In this document: piece by piece, positions 24,686 to 31,996 of the stretch
Layout: each line of letters opens with the position of its first letter
Numbering within the stretch: the stretch's first letter is position 1
NCBI GenBank assembly: GCA_003134995.1
Contig: PLDC01000019.1
Coordinates: 211,920-275,919, forward strand
DNA length: 64,000 bases
Reading direction: 5' to 3'
Origin: Acidobacteriaceae bacterium
GTDB taxonomy: Bacteria; Acidobacteriota; Terriglobia; Terriglobales; Acidobacteriaceae
Position numbers and translations under genes: made by a program
The notes under the pieces: generated by a model
What the model saw: the letters and a program-made list of their open reading frames with translations, nothing else
Databases searched by the model: none
Told to the model about the DNA's origin: nothing

Positions 24686-25845
24686 AAACCGCAGAGGTCG
24701 CGGAGGACGCAGAGGAGAATAATAGAAAAACCTCGTCGGCGCATGTCGCGCCACCTGTATCCCCCCTCCCGACCGTCAAGAAAAAACCAAAATCCTCGGC
24801 GTCCTCAACGTCCTCCGCGGTTTTAATTTCCTCAGGTCCAGTAAAGCGCCCCATGCCCCCGGCGATCCACCCCATGCTAGCCACATCGGTCGACGAGCCC
24901 TTCGACGGCCCCGACTGGCTCTTCGAAATCAAATGGGACGGCTACCGCGCTGTAGCCTTCTTTGAAAACGGCAAACTACGCCTGGTCTCGCGCAATCAGA
25001 ATGAACTTACCCAGCGCTATCCAGAACTCAAAGATCTCCCAAAGTTCGTCCATGCGAAAACCGCGATCCTCGATGGAGAAGTAGTCGCACTCGATGAGCA
25101 AGGCCGAGCATCGTTCAGCCTGATGCAGCAGCGCACCGGATTCCGTCCCGGCGGCCGCCGCGGGGCCACCAATGCCGATGTCCCCGTTCTCTATTACGCA
25201 TTCGATTTGCTCTATCTCGATGGCTACGACTGGCGAAAAGTCCCGCTCGAAGAGCGCAAGAAAAAACTGGCCTCGCTGCTCGACACCGGCGATGCCGTCC
25301 GCTACTCCGATCATTATGAGGAGCAGGGCAAAGCACTCTTCGAAATGGCGCGCGCCAAGGGCCTCGAAGGCATCCTGGCCAAGAGGCGTGACAGCATTTA
25401 TCAGGAGCGCCGCAGCGCCGAATGGCTGAAGATCAAGATCAGGCACCAACTCGAAGCCGTGATCGGCGGCTACACCGAGCCCGAAGGCAGCCGCGCACAT
25501 TTCGGATCGATCGTGTTGGGACTCTATGACAAGCAGGGACGCCTGATCCACGTAGGCCAAGCGGGCAGCGGATTCAACCAGAAGTCGCTAGCAGAAATCT
25601 GGAAGATGCTGAAGAAAAGAGAGACAAAGCAAAATCCGTTCTACGGCGAAGTCGAAGCGCTAAGAAAAGTGTACTGGGTAAAGCCGGAACTAGTTGCCCA
25701 GATCGAATACGCGGAGTGGACCGACGGCGCCAGCAAAGGCAGCGGACCCAAGCTAAGAGCGCCAGTATTCCTAGGCCTGCGCGACGACAAAGATCCAAAG
25801 GACTGCACGCTGGATCAAGAACAAAAACCGAGAACCGAGAACTGA
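24682..25845 (+). CDS. ligD: ATP-dependent DNA ligase (LigD ligase domain)
   Basis: This 387-residue ligase for non-homologous end joining has the nucleotidyl-transferase motif FEIKWDGYRAV (AMP-binding Lys), LDGEVVALDEQGR, YYAFDLLYLDG, EGILAKRRDS and WLKIKIRHQ, then an OB-fold domain (YTEPEGSRAHFGSIVLGLYD). The start is GTG, overlapping the PE stop by four bases. The first about 50 residues are low-complexity (AEVAEDAEENNRKTSS, then SSASSTSSA) and are encoded by an inverted repeat of 9-nt arrays, so they are a repeat-derived linker. The TGA stop lies in a heptamer array. Confidence 0.93.
   Translation: MKTAEVAEDAEENNRKTSSAHVAPPVSPLPTVKKKPKSSASSTSSAVLISSGPVKRPMPPAIHPMLATSVDEPFDGPDWLFEIKWDGYRAVAFFENGKLRLVSRNQNELTQRYPELKDLPKFVHAKTAILDGEVVALDEQGRASFSLMQQRTGFRPGGRRGATNADVPVLYYAFDLLYLDGYDWRKVPLEERKKKLASLLDTGDAVRYSDHYEEQGKALFEMARAKGLEGILAKRRDSIYQERRSAEWLKIKIRHQLEAVIGGYTEPEGSRAHFGSIVLGLYDKQGRLIHVGQAGSGFNQKSLAEIWKMLKKRETKQNPFYGEVEALRKVYWVKPELVAQIEYAEWTDGASKGSGPKLRAPVFLGLRDDKDPKDCTLDQEQKPRTEN
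24683..24835. repeat. Inverted 9-nt arrays translated at the PE-ligase junction
   Basis: The left arm has CGCAGAGGT, CGCGGAGGA, CGCAGAGGA. About 90 bp later the inverse CCTCGGCGT, CCTCAACGT, CCTCCGCGG ends in GTTTTAA. The arms start at the PE stop codon. The 9-nt period keeps frame, and the whole element is read through as the N-terminus of the ligase ORF. Confidence 0.75.
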
Positions 25846-25878
25846 CCCCTGACCCCTGACCCCTGACCCCTGACCCCT
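25822..25878 (+). repeat. Heptamer array at the ligase stop codon
   Basis: Five exact TGACCCC units (25843-25877) begin with the TGA stop codon of the ligase gene. They are preceded by coding units ACCGAGA, ACCGAGA. The minus-strand gene ending at 25880 abuts the other side. Confidence 0.85.
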
Positions 25879-25879
25879 G

Positions 25880-26905
25880 CTACTTAATATCCTTCATCGC
25901 AAGCATCGTTCCGTAATCGCGTCCGCTGGGGTCAACGGCGCGCGCCACAATTCCAGCAAATGCGTCTTTCACTTCGGGGAACTTCGTCACCAGCGCCTTC
26001 ATCACGCTAACGTTGTTCTGATAAGTCTGGTTCGTGTTAGAAATATCGCTCGCCTGGTATCGCACAATTAAATCCAGATCGTTCCCCACAACTTCCGGGA
26101 AGAGAGCAGTCAGCTTGTAAGTTGCGCCTCCAGAAGAAAGATCTGCGGTCTTCCCATCCGCCGGAAAATCGGCGGGCTGTAGTTTCTGCGAGTCATCGTA
26201 AAGTTTGTCGGTGACCGCGGTGCTCATAAACGGCAAAGGCGAAACCAGCGTGCGCGCCACCAGATAATCGAGCCACGCATTATGGAGTTGCCCCTTAGCC
26301 TGAGCCTCGTGCGCGCGCGCAATAAACCAGTCGCTATCGTGCCCGGCAAATTGCGCGGCCTTAATGTAGAGTCCTCCAACTTTCCAGTCGGCGCCCACCT
26401 GTTGCAGGATCAGCGAGACCGTATAAGCACCCCTGGCCGAAGGCGCATCCAGAATGACCGCGCCATATTTGCCCGGCGGAAGATTATTTAAACTGAAAAT
26501 TGCGGTATCTTTCGTCTGCCCTTTGCTCCCGAAAACGCCGCACAGAAACTCCACGTGCGGAAGCGCCGCCGTGCCTTCCGCCTCCAGCAGAAACGCCGGA
26601 CGAAACGTTGCCTTGGACCCCGCAAGCGCTGCCTGATTATCTTTTACCGTGCTTTCGACACTGGAAAAGTCAGCCGCCAGGCTCGGAATCGCATTCTGCC
26701 GCAGCGAAGCCGCATCGCCTGCCGCAACAAAATTAAAATATCGCATTCCCGCCGAGTTAAGCGCGCTGCGCGTCGCCGCATCCATATCGCTGGAAGTCAG
26801 GCAGCTTTGCGCCAGACCACTCGCCGCGGCAAAAACCAGCAAAGTTGGCACGGCGCAATTCAGCAGCATCCGGCGCCATCCGGTGAACCTCATTCTGCTC
26901 GTCAT
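25880..26905 (-). CDS. Exported protein, unknown function
   Basis: This 341-residue protein has a signal peptide (MTSRMRFTGWRRMLLNCAVP, hydrophobic to about residue 32, ending GLAQ). I recognise no catalytic motif. The mature part is mixed alpha/beta: an N-terminal helical segment (DMDAATRSALNSAGMRYFNF), a central beta region (GKYGAVILDAPSARGAYTVS) and KVGGLYIKAAQFAGHDSDWF. The latter resembles lumazine-binding or SnoaL-type proteins that report on a secreted scaffold, but this is weak. Cys35 could make a disulfide with the Cys near residue 122. It is monocistronic. Confidence 0.7.
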   Translation of the reverse strand: MTSRMRFTGWRRMLLNCAVPTLLVFAAASGLAQSCLTSSDMDAATRSALNSAGMRYFNFVAAGDAASLRQNAIPSLAADFSSVESTVKDNQAALAGSKATFRPAFLLEAEGTAALPHVEFLCGVFGSKGQTKDTAIFSLNNLPPGKYGAVILDAPSARGAYTVSLILQQVGADWKVGGLYIKAAQFAGHDSDWFIARAHEAQAKGQLHNAWLDYLVARTLVSPLPFMSTAVTDKLYDDSQKLQPADFPADGKTADLSSGGATYKLTALFPEVVGNDLDLIVRYQASDISNTNQTYQNNVSVMKALVTKFPEVKDAFAGIVARAVDPSGRDYGTMLAMKDIK

Positions 26906-27225
26906 CTTGTCCTCAATCTTGCTTTAGGCAAAATCCGCTTGCGTCCCGCATATGGGAGTCTTTCCACTCCTCAGATGCAAATTGTACCCTCCAGGCAAAT
27001 TCCCGTAAGTGCATAAGGAAGTGCAACAGTTTGCACATCCACGTCTGCGCTCGGCATCGAACATCTACCTGCAAGAGTGTAAAGTCAATACGTTCTATGA
27101 GGTAGGGGATTCTCAGGTTGGCGGCCAGCAGCTACCGCGGGTCCAAAGCGGTGCTAAAATTGCTCTAATCCATTTACCGTCTCCCAGATATGGTAGTGAG
27201 CAAAGATCGCAGTGGAGGGGTTTTC
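26906..27225. other. Divergent intergenic region
   Basis: About 320 bp separate two divergent exported-protein genes. A TAAAAT near 27153 and a GGAGGGG ribosome binding site at 27213-27219 belong to the rightward gene. No RNA gene, repeat or supported ORF was found. Confidence 0.4.
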
Positions 27226-28005
27226 ATGAGCACGGGATTGAGATTCACGGGGTTACTGATCGCAGCCGCCCTATGCCTGCCAGTGGCAGGACGCGCTGAC
27301 ACGCAAACCACGCCGCATCGCGTGCACAAAGTAAAGAAGCAACAACCTTTACCGCCTCCACTGCCTTCAGGACCGCAAGGCCCTGTACCTCAGATTCCGC
27401 TGGATGTGATCGCGCCCGTGGCGCCCCAGGTCACCTATCAGGACGGCCAGTTGACGATCATCGCTCCCAACTCCACGCTCGGTGACATTCTGCGTGGAGT
27501 GCGCAAGCACACCTCTGCCGATATCGAAATCCCGCCGACGGCCAATGAGCGCGTGGTCACGCGTCTCGGCCCCGGCCCGGCCCGAGAAGTGATGGCCGAG
27601 CTGTTGAACGGATCGCGCTTCAACTACATCTTGCTCGGCTCTCCGGAGAATGCCAACCAACTCGTGCGCGTCGTGCTCGTAGCCAAGACATCCGACACGC
27701 CATCTACAGACGCTGCCGACAAAACCGGCACTCCAGCCGTAGCAAAAGCTGGCGGGGATGCTCCCGAAGATCCCGCCGATGACGCCGCCGACGACAACCC
27801 TGAGCCCGCCGCAGAGGCAGAACAACCGCCGGCTCCTGCAGAACAGCCCGGCCCAAAAACTCCGCAACAAATGCTGCAGGAAATGCAGCAGCGCCAATTA
27901 CAGATGCAGCAGAATCCCGGTCAGCCGGGCATCTATCCGCCGGGCCGTCCCGGTGCGCCAGTTCCGCCAGCACAACCGGCCCCGCAACCAGACTCGCAAC
28001 AGTAG
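27226..28005 (+). CDS. Exported STN/secretin-N-like domain protein with Pro/Gln-rich tail
   Basis: This protein of about 259 residues starts at ATG 27226 after GGAGG with a 7-base spacer, and a signal peptide ends near GRADTQ. Residues about 75-145 (VTYQDGQLTIIAPNSTLGDI, then LRGVRKHTSADIEIP and VMAELLNGSRFNYILLG) fit the STN fold found at the N-termini of secretins and TonB receptors. The C-terminal 100 residues are low-complexity, rich in Asp/Ala/Pro and then Gln/Met/Pro. There is no secretin channel domain, so it may be a periplasmic adaptor. Function is unknown. Confidence 0.7.
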   Translation: MSTGLRFTGLLIAAALCLPVAGRADTQTTPHRVHKVKKQQPLPPPLPSGPQGPVPQIPLDVIAPVAPQVTYQDGQLTIIAPNSTLGDILRGVRKHTSADIEIPPTANERVVTRLGPGPAREVMAELLNGSRFNYILLGSPENANQLVRVVLVAKTSDTPSTDAADKTGTPAVAKAGGDAPEDPADDAADDNPEPAAEAEQPPAPAEQPGPKTPQQMLQEMQQRQLQMQQNPGQPGIYPPGRPGAPVPPAQPAPQPDSQQ

Positions 28006-28009
28006 CCTT

Positions 28010-28197
28010 GTGACGTTGAAAGGCCGCGGCTTTCAGCCGCGCCCGCAAGCTTTCGGATGTGGAAGAGCGGCGCTTCAACCCGCGCTTAACGATGTGGAAG
28101 AGCGGCACTTCAACCGCGCCCAATAATGTGGAAGAGCGGCGCTTTAGCGCCGCGTAAGATTCAAAACAGATGTGGGCTTTAGCCCCCGCGCGAGCCC
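28010..28197. repeat. Cluster of GGAAGAGCGGCGCTT repeats
   Basis: ATGTGGAAGAGCGGCGCTTC-like copies start at 28057, 28092 and 28126 (spacing 35 and 34), the last completed by GCGGCGCT/AGCGCCGC. They are preceded by a GCGGCTTTCAGCCGC palindrome and followed by GGGCTTTAGCCC. No ORF is supported. Confidence 0.75.
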
Positions 28198-28200
28198 TGA

Positions 28201-29673
28201 TTAAGGCTGATTCCCGGCGCCGGAACGCACAGGCGAAGCCATCTGCACCGCTCTGCGGCCACTCCCCGCCACTTCGGCATAAGAGCCGTTCAAAGCTTTC
28301 TGGAGCAAATTCCAATCGCGCGTGATATCGCTCTCCGAAACCTTCGGTGGATTCCCCCGCCGCAACTCCGCGTGCAACCGCGCCTCAAGAAGCTGCGCAG
28401 TGAATTGCTCCGGAGCGTCGGTGGCAAAGATGTTGCTCCCCGCAACGCCCACATTCACCATTTCCTCACCGACCCGAATCCGCAGAACCGGACGCCCCTC
28501 AGCATCCAAATCCGGAGCGGAGTTGTGCAGCACACGCTTCCATTTTTCCACGCGTACAACCGTCTGCGCCGAACCATCACCCTGGCTCACATCAGCATGC
28601 TTCGGATCAGAGTGGTTCACCTCAGCACGCTCCGGCTCGGAGTGATTCAAATCGACATGATTCAAATCAAGATGATTCAGCTCGCTCAAATAAGCGCGCC
28701 GGTCCTCCGCCCCAATCGGCGGCTCCAGATCGCGCCCGGCGCTATAAACCAGCGCGTGCTGCGAAGGATTAAATCGTCCCGCGCCAGTCCCAACGTAAAT
28801 CGCCACCACGCATCCCGCCAGAATTGGATTCACCACCGCAGTCGGCACAATATATTTCTTCGATTTCAGGAATGATTCCACTACTCCATGCACCGGAGTG
28901 CTGCGCGCCGCGCTCCCCGGCACCTGCGGAATCACAAATCTCGAAAACGCCAACTCCTCATGCCGGCCGCTGAACCTGATCAGCATCTTCGCCATCTGCT
29001 TCGGCGTGGTCATTCCGGCGTCCGCAACAATGCTGCGATGCAACGCCTTCGGATAGTAGAAGTTCACCACGTCCTTGGCAAAGTCGGCGCAGTTGCGGTA
29101 CGTGATGTGAAAGTGAGAACGATTCGCCGCCAGATTGTAGCGCTCAATAAAAGCTGCATCCTGCTCCGGAGAAGTTTCGATTTCAAAGCCGTAAGCCGCC
29201 CGGTCATAGGCCGACCCAATCAGTTCATACCAGTTTCCGCCCGGAGCCCGTCCATCATCCCGATCCGGCGCAACCATCTCTAAATACTTCCGGCGGTATT
29301 GGTCCCGCAGAAAATACACCATCTTGGGATCGGAAAACAGCGGAATGTCCTCCGGACGATCCACCGCGTAAAGATAAGGAATCAGCGGGATCGCCACCCA
29401 GTCATACCCGCCAACTCCGTCGTAGCGGCTGATAACTATTCCCAATTCTCCAGGCGCACAAGGCCGCAACACCAGCGGCGTCTCGGCACAAACCCCAGAC
29501 AAATAAACCGCCGCATGCCCCGTAGCTGTAAAAAATCCCAGATGCCCGTAAGGCTCTTCCAGCAGAAGAGTAGCTGATGCTCCAGCCAAACCGGCGCACG
29601 CCAGCAACAGCACGAACAACGTGCCCACCGCGCGCCGTATTGTCCCCAGTCCAGGCATAGCTTTCCCTATCAA
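28201..29673 (-). CDS. DUF4105/Lnb-like exported protein with a pentapeptide minisatellite
   Basis: This 490-residue exported protein has a signal peptide ending near GASA (residue 34). The pattern GHAAVYLSGVC (His53) with later FHITYRNCADFAKDVVNFYY (Cys195) fits the papain-like NlpC/DUF4105 fold that may cleave or transfer peptides or lipids in the periplasm; activity is inferred. A membrane-like segment lies at about 278-298. Residues 331-365 are seven tandem pentapeptides of the type DLNHV encoded by 15-bp units, an insertion unlike its surroundings. The C-terminus (about 380-490) is charged, with no known motif. Confidence 0.7.
   Translation of the reverse strand: MIGKAMPGLGTIRRAVGTLFVLLLACAGLAGASATLLLEEPYGHLGFFTATGHAAVYLSGVCAETPLVLRPCAPGELGIVISRYDGVGGYDWVAIPLIPYLYAVDRPEDIPLFSDPKMVYFLRDQYRRKYLEMVAPDRDDGRAPGGNWYELIGSAYDRAAYGFEIETSPEQDAAFIERYNLAANRSHFHITYRNCADFAKDVVNFYYPKALHRSIVADAGMTTPKQMAKMLIRFSGRHEELAFSRFVIPQVPGSAARSTPVHGVVESFLKSKKYIVPTAVVNPILAGCVVAIYVGTGAGRFNPSQHALVYSAGRDLEPPIGAEDRRAYLSELNHLDLNHVDLNHSEPERAEVNHSDPKHADVSQGDGSAQTVVRVEKWKRVLHNSAPDLDAEGRPVLRIRVGEEMVNVGVAGSNIFATDAPEQFTAQLLEARLHAELRRGNPPKVSESDITRDWNLLQKALNGSYAEVAGSGRRAVQMASPVRSGAGNQP
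28579..28683 (-). repeat. 15-bp minisatellite within the DUF4105-like gene
   Basis: Seven 15-bp units encode ELNHL, DLNHV, DLNHS, EPERA, EVNHS, DPKHA and DVSQG. Units 1-3 are nearly identical at DNA level and later ones are diverged. Confidence 0.85.
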
Positions 29674-29837
29674 TACGAACCCCTTCTTAATAGATTAGTT
29701 GCCAAAAGCCAGAAACGCGAGTTACGGAAGTTAAATTCTCGTAAGCACTTCGGCCTACAGCGCGCACCCGATAGAAAAGTCAGCAGATACGGGAGTGTAA
29801 ACAGCGCATTAAATCCGCATCAACCAATGCCATTCCC

Positions 29838-29890
29838 ACAAAGGTTTACCCCGTGCTACTCCGTGTCCCCCGTGGTCGATGATCTTGATT
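29838..29890 (+). repeat. GTTTACCCTGTG-type dispersed repeat, copy 2
   Basis: AAAGGTTTACCCCGTGCTAC, then TCCGTGTCCCCCGTGG and GATCTTGATTT, parallels copy 1 at 23866 with substitutions. Confidence 0.55.
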
Positions 29891-30023
29891 TCCCGTCCGC
29901 GCCGCTGCCCTTCAAACGGGTTAGCCAGTGGATCGGAGGGCCGTCTCCGGATGGTAGACACTCGGCTTATCTCGAGGGAATTGTCGATGACAACTTTTGG
30001 CTCCTCGAAAAATCTAACTCCAC

Positions 30024-30076
30024 TAAGGTCTACCCTGTGATCCTCTGTGACCCCTGTGTTGAAGATTTTTCTTGAT
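30024..30076 (+). repeat. GTTTACCCTGTG-type dispersed repeat, copy 3
   Basis: CTAAGGTCTACCCTGTGATC, then CTCTGTGACCCCTGTGTT and GAAGATTTTTC, parallels copies at 23866 and 29838. Confidence 0.55.
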
Positions 30077-30208
30077 CGTCCACGAAGCCATCGTCCAACC
30101 AACCCGTTTCTCGAATTCCCTTGACTCCAATCCCCAACCCTGCGACCATATTCTCTACGCAGTAGCTCTTTGAAAATTGAATAGCAATCAGATAACCTTC
30201 GAGGAATC

Positions 30209-30372
30209 AATATTTTGCGGACGGCTCGCTGATCCCAGAGCACTTAGTCGACGCCGTACCCCCTAAGTCCTTTGAATGGAATATTTTACGGGCAAGTTCC
30301 TTGTTTTCAATATTTTACGCGGATTAAAACAGATCGGAACGCTGTATCTTGCTGATTCCAGATATTTTACGA
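30209..30372 (+). repeat. Four dispersed AATATTTTACG motifs
   Basis: AATATTTTGCGG (30209), AATATTTTACGG (30280), AATATTTTACGCGG (30309) and ATATTTTACG (30362) occur in the same orientation with irregular spacing (71, 29, 53 bp). They could be binding sites or remnants of a repeat. Confidence 0.6.
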
Positions 30373-30401
30373 GATCGGCCCCCAAAATTTTTTCACGGGA
30401 T

Positions 30402-31466
30402 CTAACCCATCTTCCGGATAGCCCAGGTAGCACTCTCGGCCACCACGGCATCCTCATCCGAAGCCAATTTTTCGAGCAGCGGAATGAATTTCCGGTCTCC
30501 GCTATTACCTATAGCTATTATGGCATTGCGCCGTATGCCTGATCGCTTAGCCCGCCGAACCGGCGACCCACGAAATGTTCGCCGGAAGTCTTCCTCGCTA
30601 ATTTCAGCCAGCCACTCCAGCGCAGGATTCACCAACTCGTCCCGCGGTTGCAGATCGGCAGCATTCGTCGCCGGAGCTTTCCGGTTCCACGGACAAACAT
30701 CCTGGCAGATGTCGCACCCAAAAACATGCCGCCCCATGCCAGAGCGCAACTCATCATTCTCAGGAAGCGCGCCACGCTTTTCAATCGTGAGGTAAGCGAT
30801 GCACTTGTTGGAATCAAGTTGATAAGGCGCGATGAATGCATCAGTAGGACAGGCATCGATGCACCGCGTGCAACTGCCGCAGCGATCAGGTGCGGGCAGA
30901 TCAGGCGCAAGCTCAAGCGAAGTGAGGATCACGCCCAGAAAGATCCACGACCCAACCTTCTGATTAATGATGCAAGTGTTCTTCCCGATCCATCCAATGC
31001 CGGCATACTTCGCGGCGACACGCTCGACGATCGGCCCAGTATCGACGTAGCAACGAGTGATGAGGTCCTCGCTTTCACACGCATTCCTCACCGCTGCTTC
31101 AACGCGCCGCAGGCGCGGCATCACCGAGTCGTGATAGTCCTGCTGGCTCCACGCGTAGCGCGAGATCCATCCCCGCTCTGCATCCGTAACCTGCGTGGAG
31201 TAAGGTTGCGCCGTGTTGTAGTTGAGAGCGCACACCACAACGCTGCGAGCCCACGGCGCAGCATGCGCGAGAGACGCGCGCTTCAATCGGCCTTGCTCAT
31301 CGCGCGCCTCCAGGTACTTCATCTCGCCAGCGTGCCCCTCGGCAATCCAGCGTGGAAAGTACTCCAACTCCGGAGCGTCATCCACCGGAGCGACACCGAC
31401 GAGTTCAAAACCGGCATCCTTAGCGGCCAACGTCACCGCAGCCTTGATTTCAGCGGCTGAAAGCAT
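30402..31466 (-). CDS. queG: Epoxyqueuosine reductase
   Basis: QueG reduces epoxyqueuosine to queuosine in tRNA using cobalamin and two 4Fe-4S clusters. The 354-residue protein shows the N-terminal cobalamin-binding domain (ALNYNTAQPYS, CYVDTGPIVERVAAKYAGIG), the iron-sulfur cysteines CGSCTRCIDACP and CDICQDVCPWN, and a C-terminal HEAT-like repeat (IPLLEKLASDEDAVVAESA) for tRNA contact. ATG at 31466 is chosen; a TTG five codons upstream also opens the frame. It is monocistronic. All cluster ligands are present. Confidence 0.95.
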   Translation of the reverse strand: MLSAAEIKAAVTLAAKDAGFELVGVAPVDDAPELEYFPRWIAEGHAGEMKYLEARDEQGRLKRASLAHAAPWARSVVVCALNYNTAQPYSTQVTDAERGWISRYAWSQQDYHDSVMPRLRRVEAAVRNACESEDLITRCYVDTGPIVERVAAKYAGIGWIGKNTCIINQKVGSWIFLGVILTSLELAPDLPAPDRCGSCTRCIDACPTDAFIAPYQLDSNKCIAYLTIEKRGALPENDELRSGMGRHVFGCDICQDVCPWNRKAPATNAADLQPRDELVNPALEWLAEISEEDFRRTFRGSPVRRAKRSGIRRNAIIAIGNSGDRKFIPLLEKLASDEDAVVAESATWAIRKMG

Positions 31467-31996
31467 GATGAATGAAAGCAAGAAGCAATGTTGCTCGATC
31501 CGTCAAAGCAAAGCTGAGGGTTCCAAATCGGAACCGCACCTCAACTTTTATGGCGGTTCAAACATTTCCTCAGCATGATCAGCGTATAGGCTTCTGCTTA
31601 CAGAGTCACGCCAGACCCTGCAGACGATTCAGAAGCGGCGGGAAGCAGCCTAAGAGTTTCTTCTGGGTGTCCTACACTCGCATGCCCCGCGCGGAACATT
31701 GCGCGGGGCTTTTTTGACCGCGCCGACAGGGATTCCAGGACCCGCCCAAACCTCGTTGAGGAAGATCCGCTGGAGTCCCTGGCTAAAAAGAGCCTCCAAA
31801 AAACGACTCCCGCTTTGTAACGATGGCCTTCCGGCTTTCACTATGAGAGTGGGTTTGCGCCGGGGAACATTGCGCGGGGACTTGTTCCTGGAAACACCTG
31901 GCCGATTGCCCGACTCGCAACGGCACCATGCCGGGTGTAGAATCCTTGTCTTCGATACTGGGCCCTGGCAACATGCTTTACGGTTGGGAGGGTTTC
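31467..31996. other. Intergenic region with an orphan terminator
   Basis: This 530-bp stretch between queG and the 31997 gene has no supported ORF. It contains GGTTCCAAATCGGAACC (31519-31535), a possible operator. It also has a strong terminator at 31684-31716 not preceded by any plus-strand gene, and a second copy of GGAACATTGCGCGGGG at 31864-31879. A small RNA ending at the terminator is possible. Confidence 0.45.
31684..31716 (+). terminator. Rho-independent terminator without an upstream gene
   Basis: The stem GCCCCGCGC/GCGCGGGGC with loop GGAACATT is followed by six T. It lies about 200 bp downstream of the divergent queG start, where no plus-strand ORF exists. Confidence 0.8.

Larger units (their letters stand above)
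29674..30401. other. Gene-poor 728-bp stretch with dispersed repeats
   Basis: No ORF here has coding character. It contains two copies of the GTTTACCCTGTG-type repeat (29838-29890, 30024-30076). A boxA-like GCTCTTTGAAAATTGAAT stands near 30165, and four copies of ATATTTTRCG lie at 30210, 30281, 30310 and 30362. It lies between the divergent DUF4105 gene and the 3' end of queG, so it may hold remnants of a lost gene or element. Confidence 0.5.

Noticed and set aside
23948-25845. Complete NHEJ system (Ku plus LigD)
   Set aside because: Only the phosphoesterase and ligase parts are here; no Ku or polymerase domain gene is visible in the window.
28010-28197. CRISPR-like array (spacing 34-35 bp)
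   Set aside because: The units are imperfect, very short and palindromic, and the same palindromes occur elsewhere; no spacers of uniform length or cas genes are present.
30160-30185. rRNA or CRISPR leader (boxA-like sequence)
   Set aside because: No rRNA or CRISPR repeats follow within the window, so it is only noted as a motif.
29809-30243. 144-residue minus-strand frame in the gene-poor stretch
   Set aside because: It runs through two repeat copies and has no start signal, composition or motif of a real protein.
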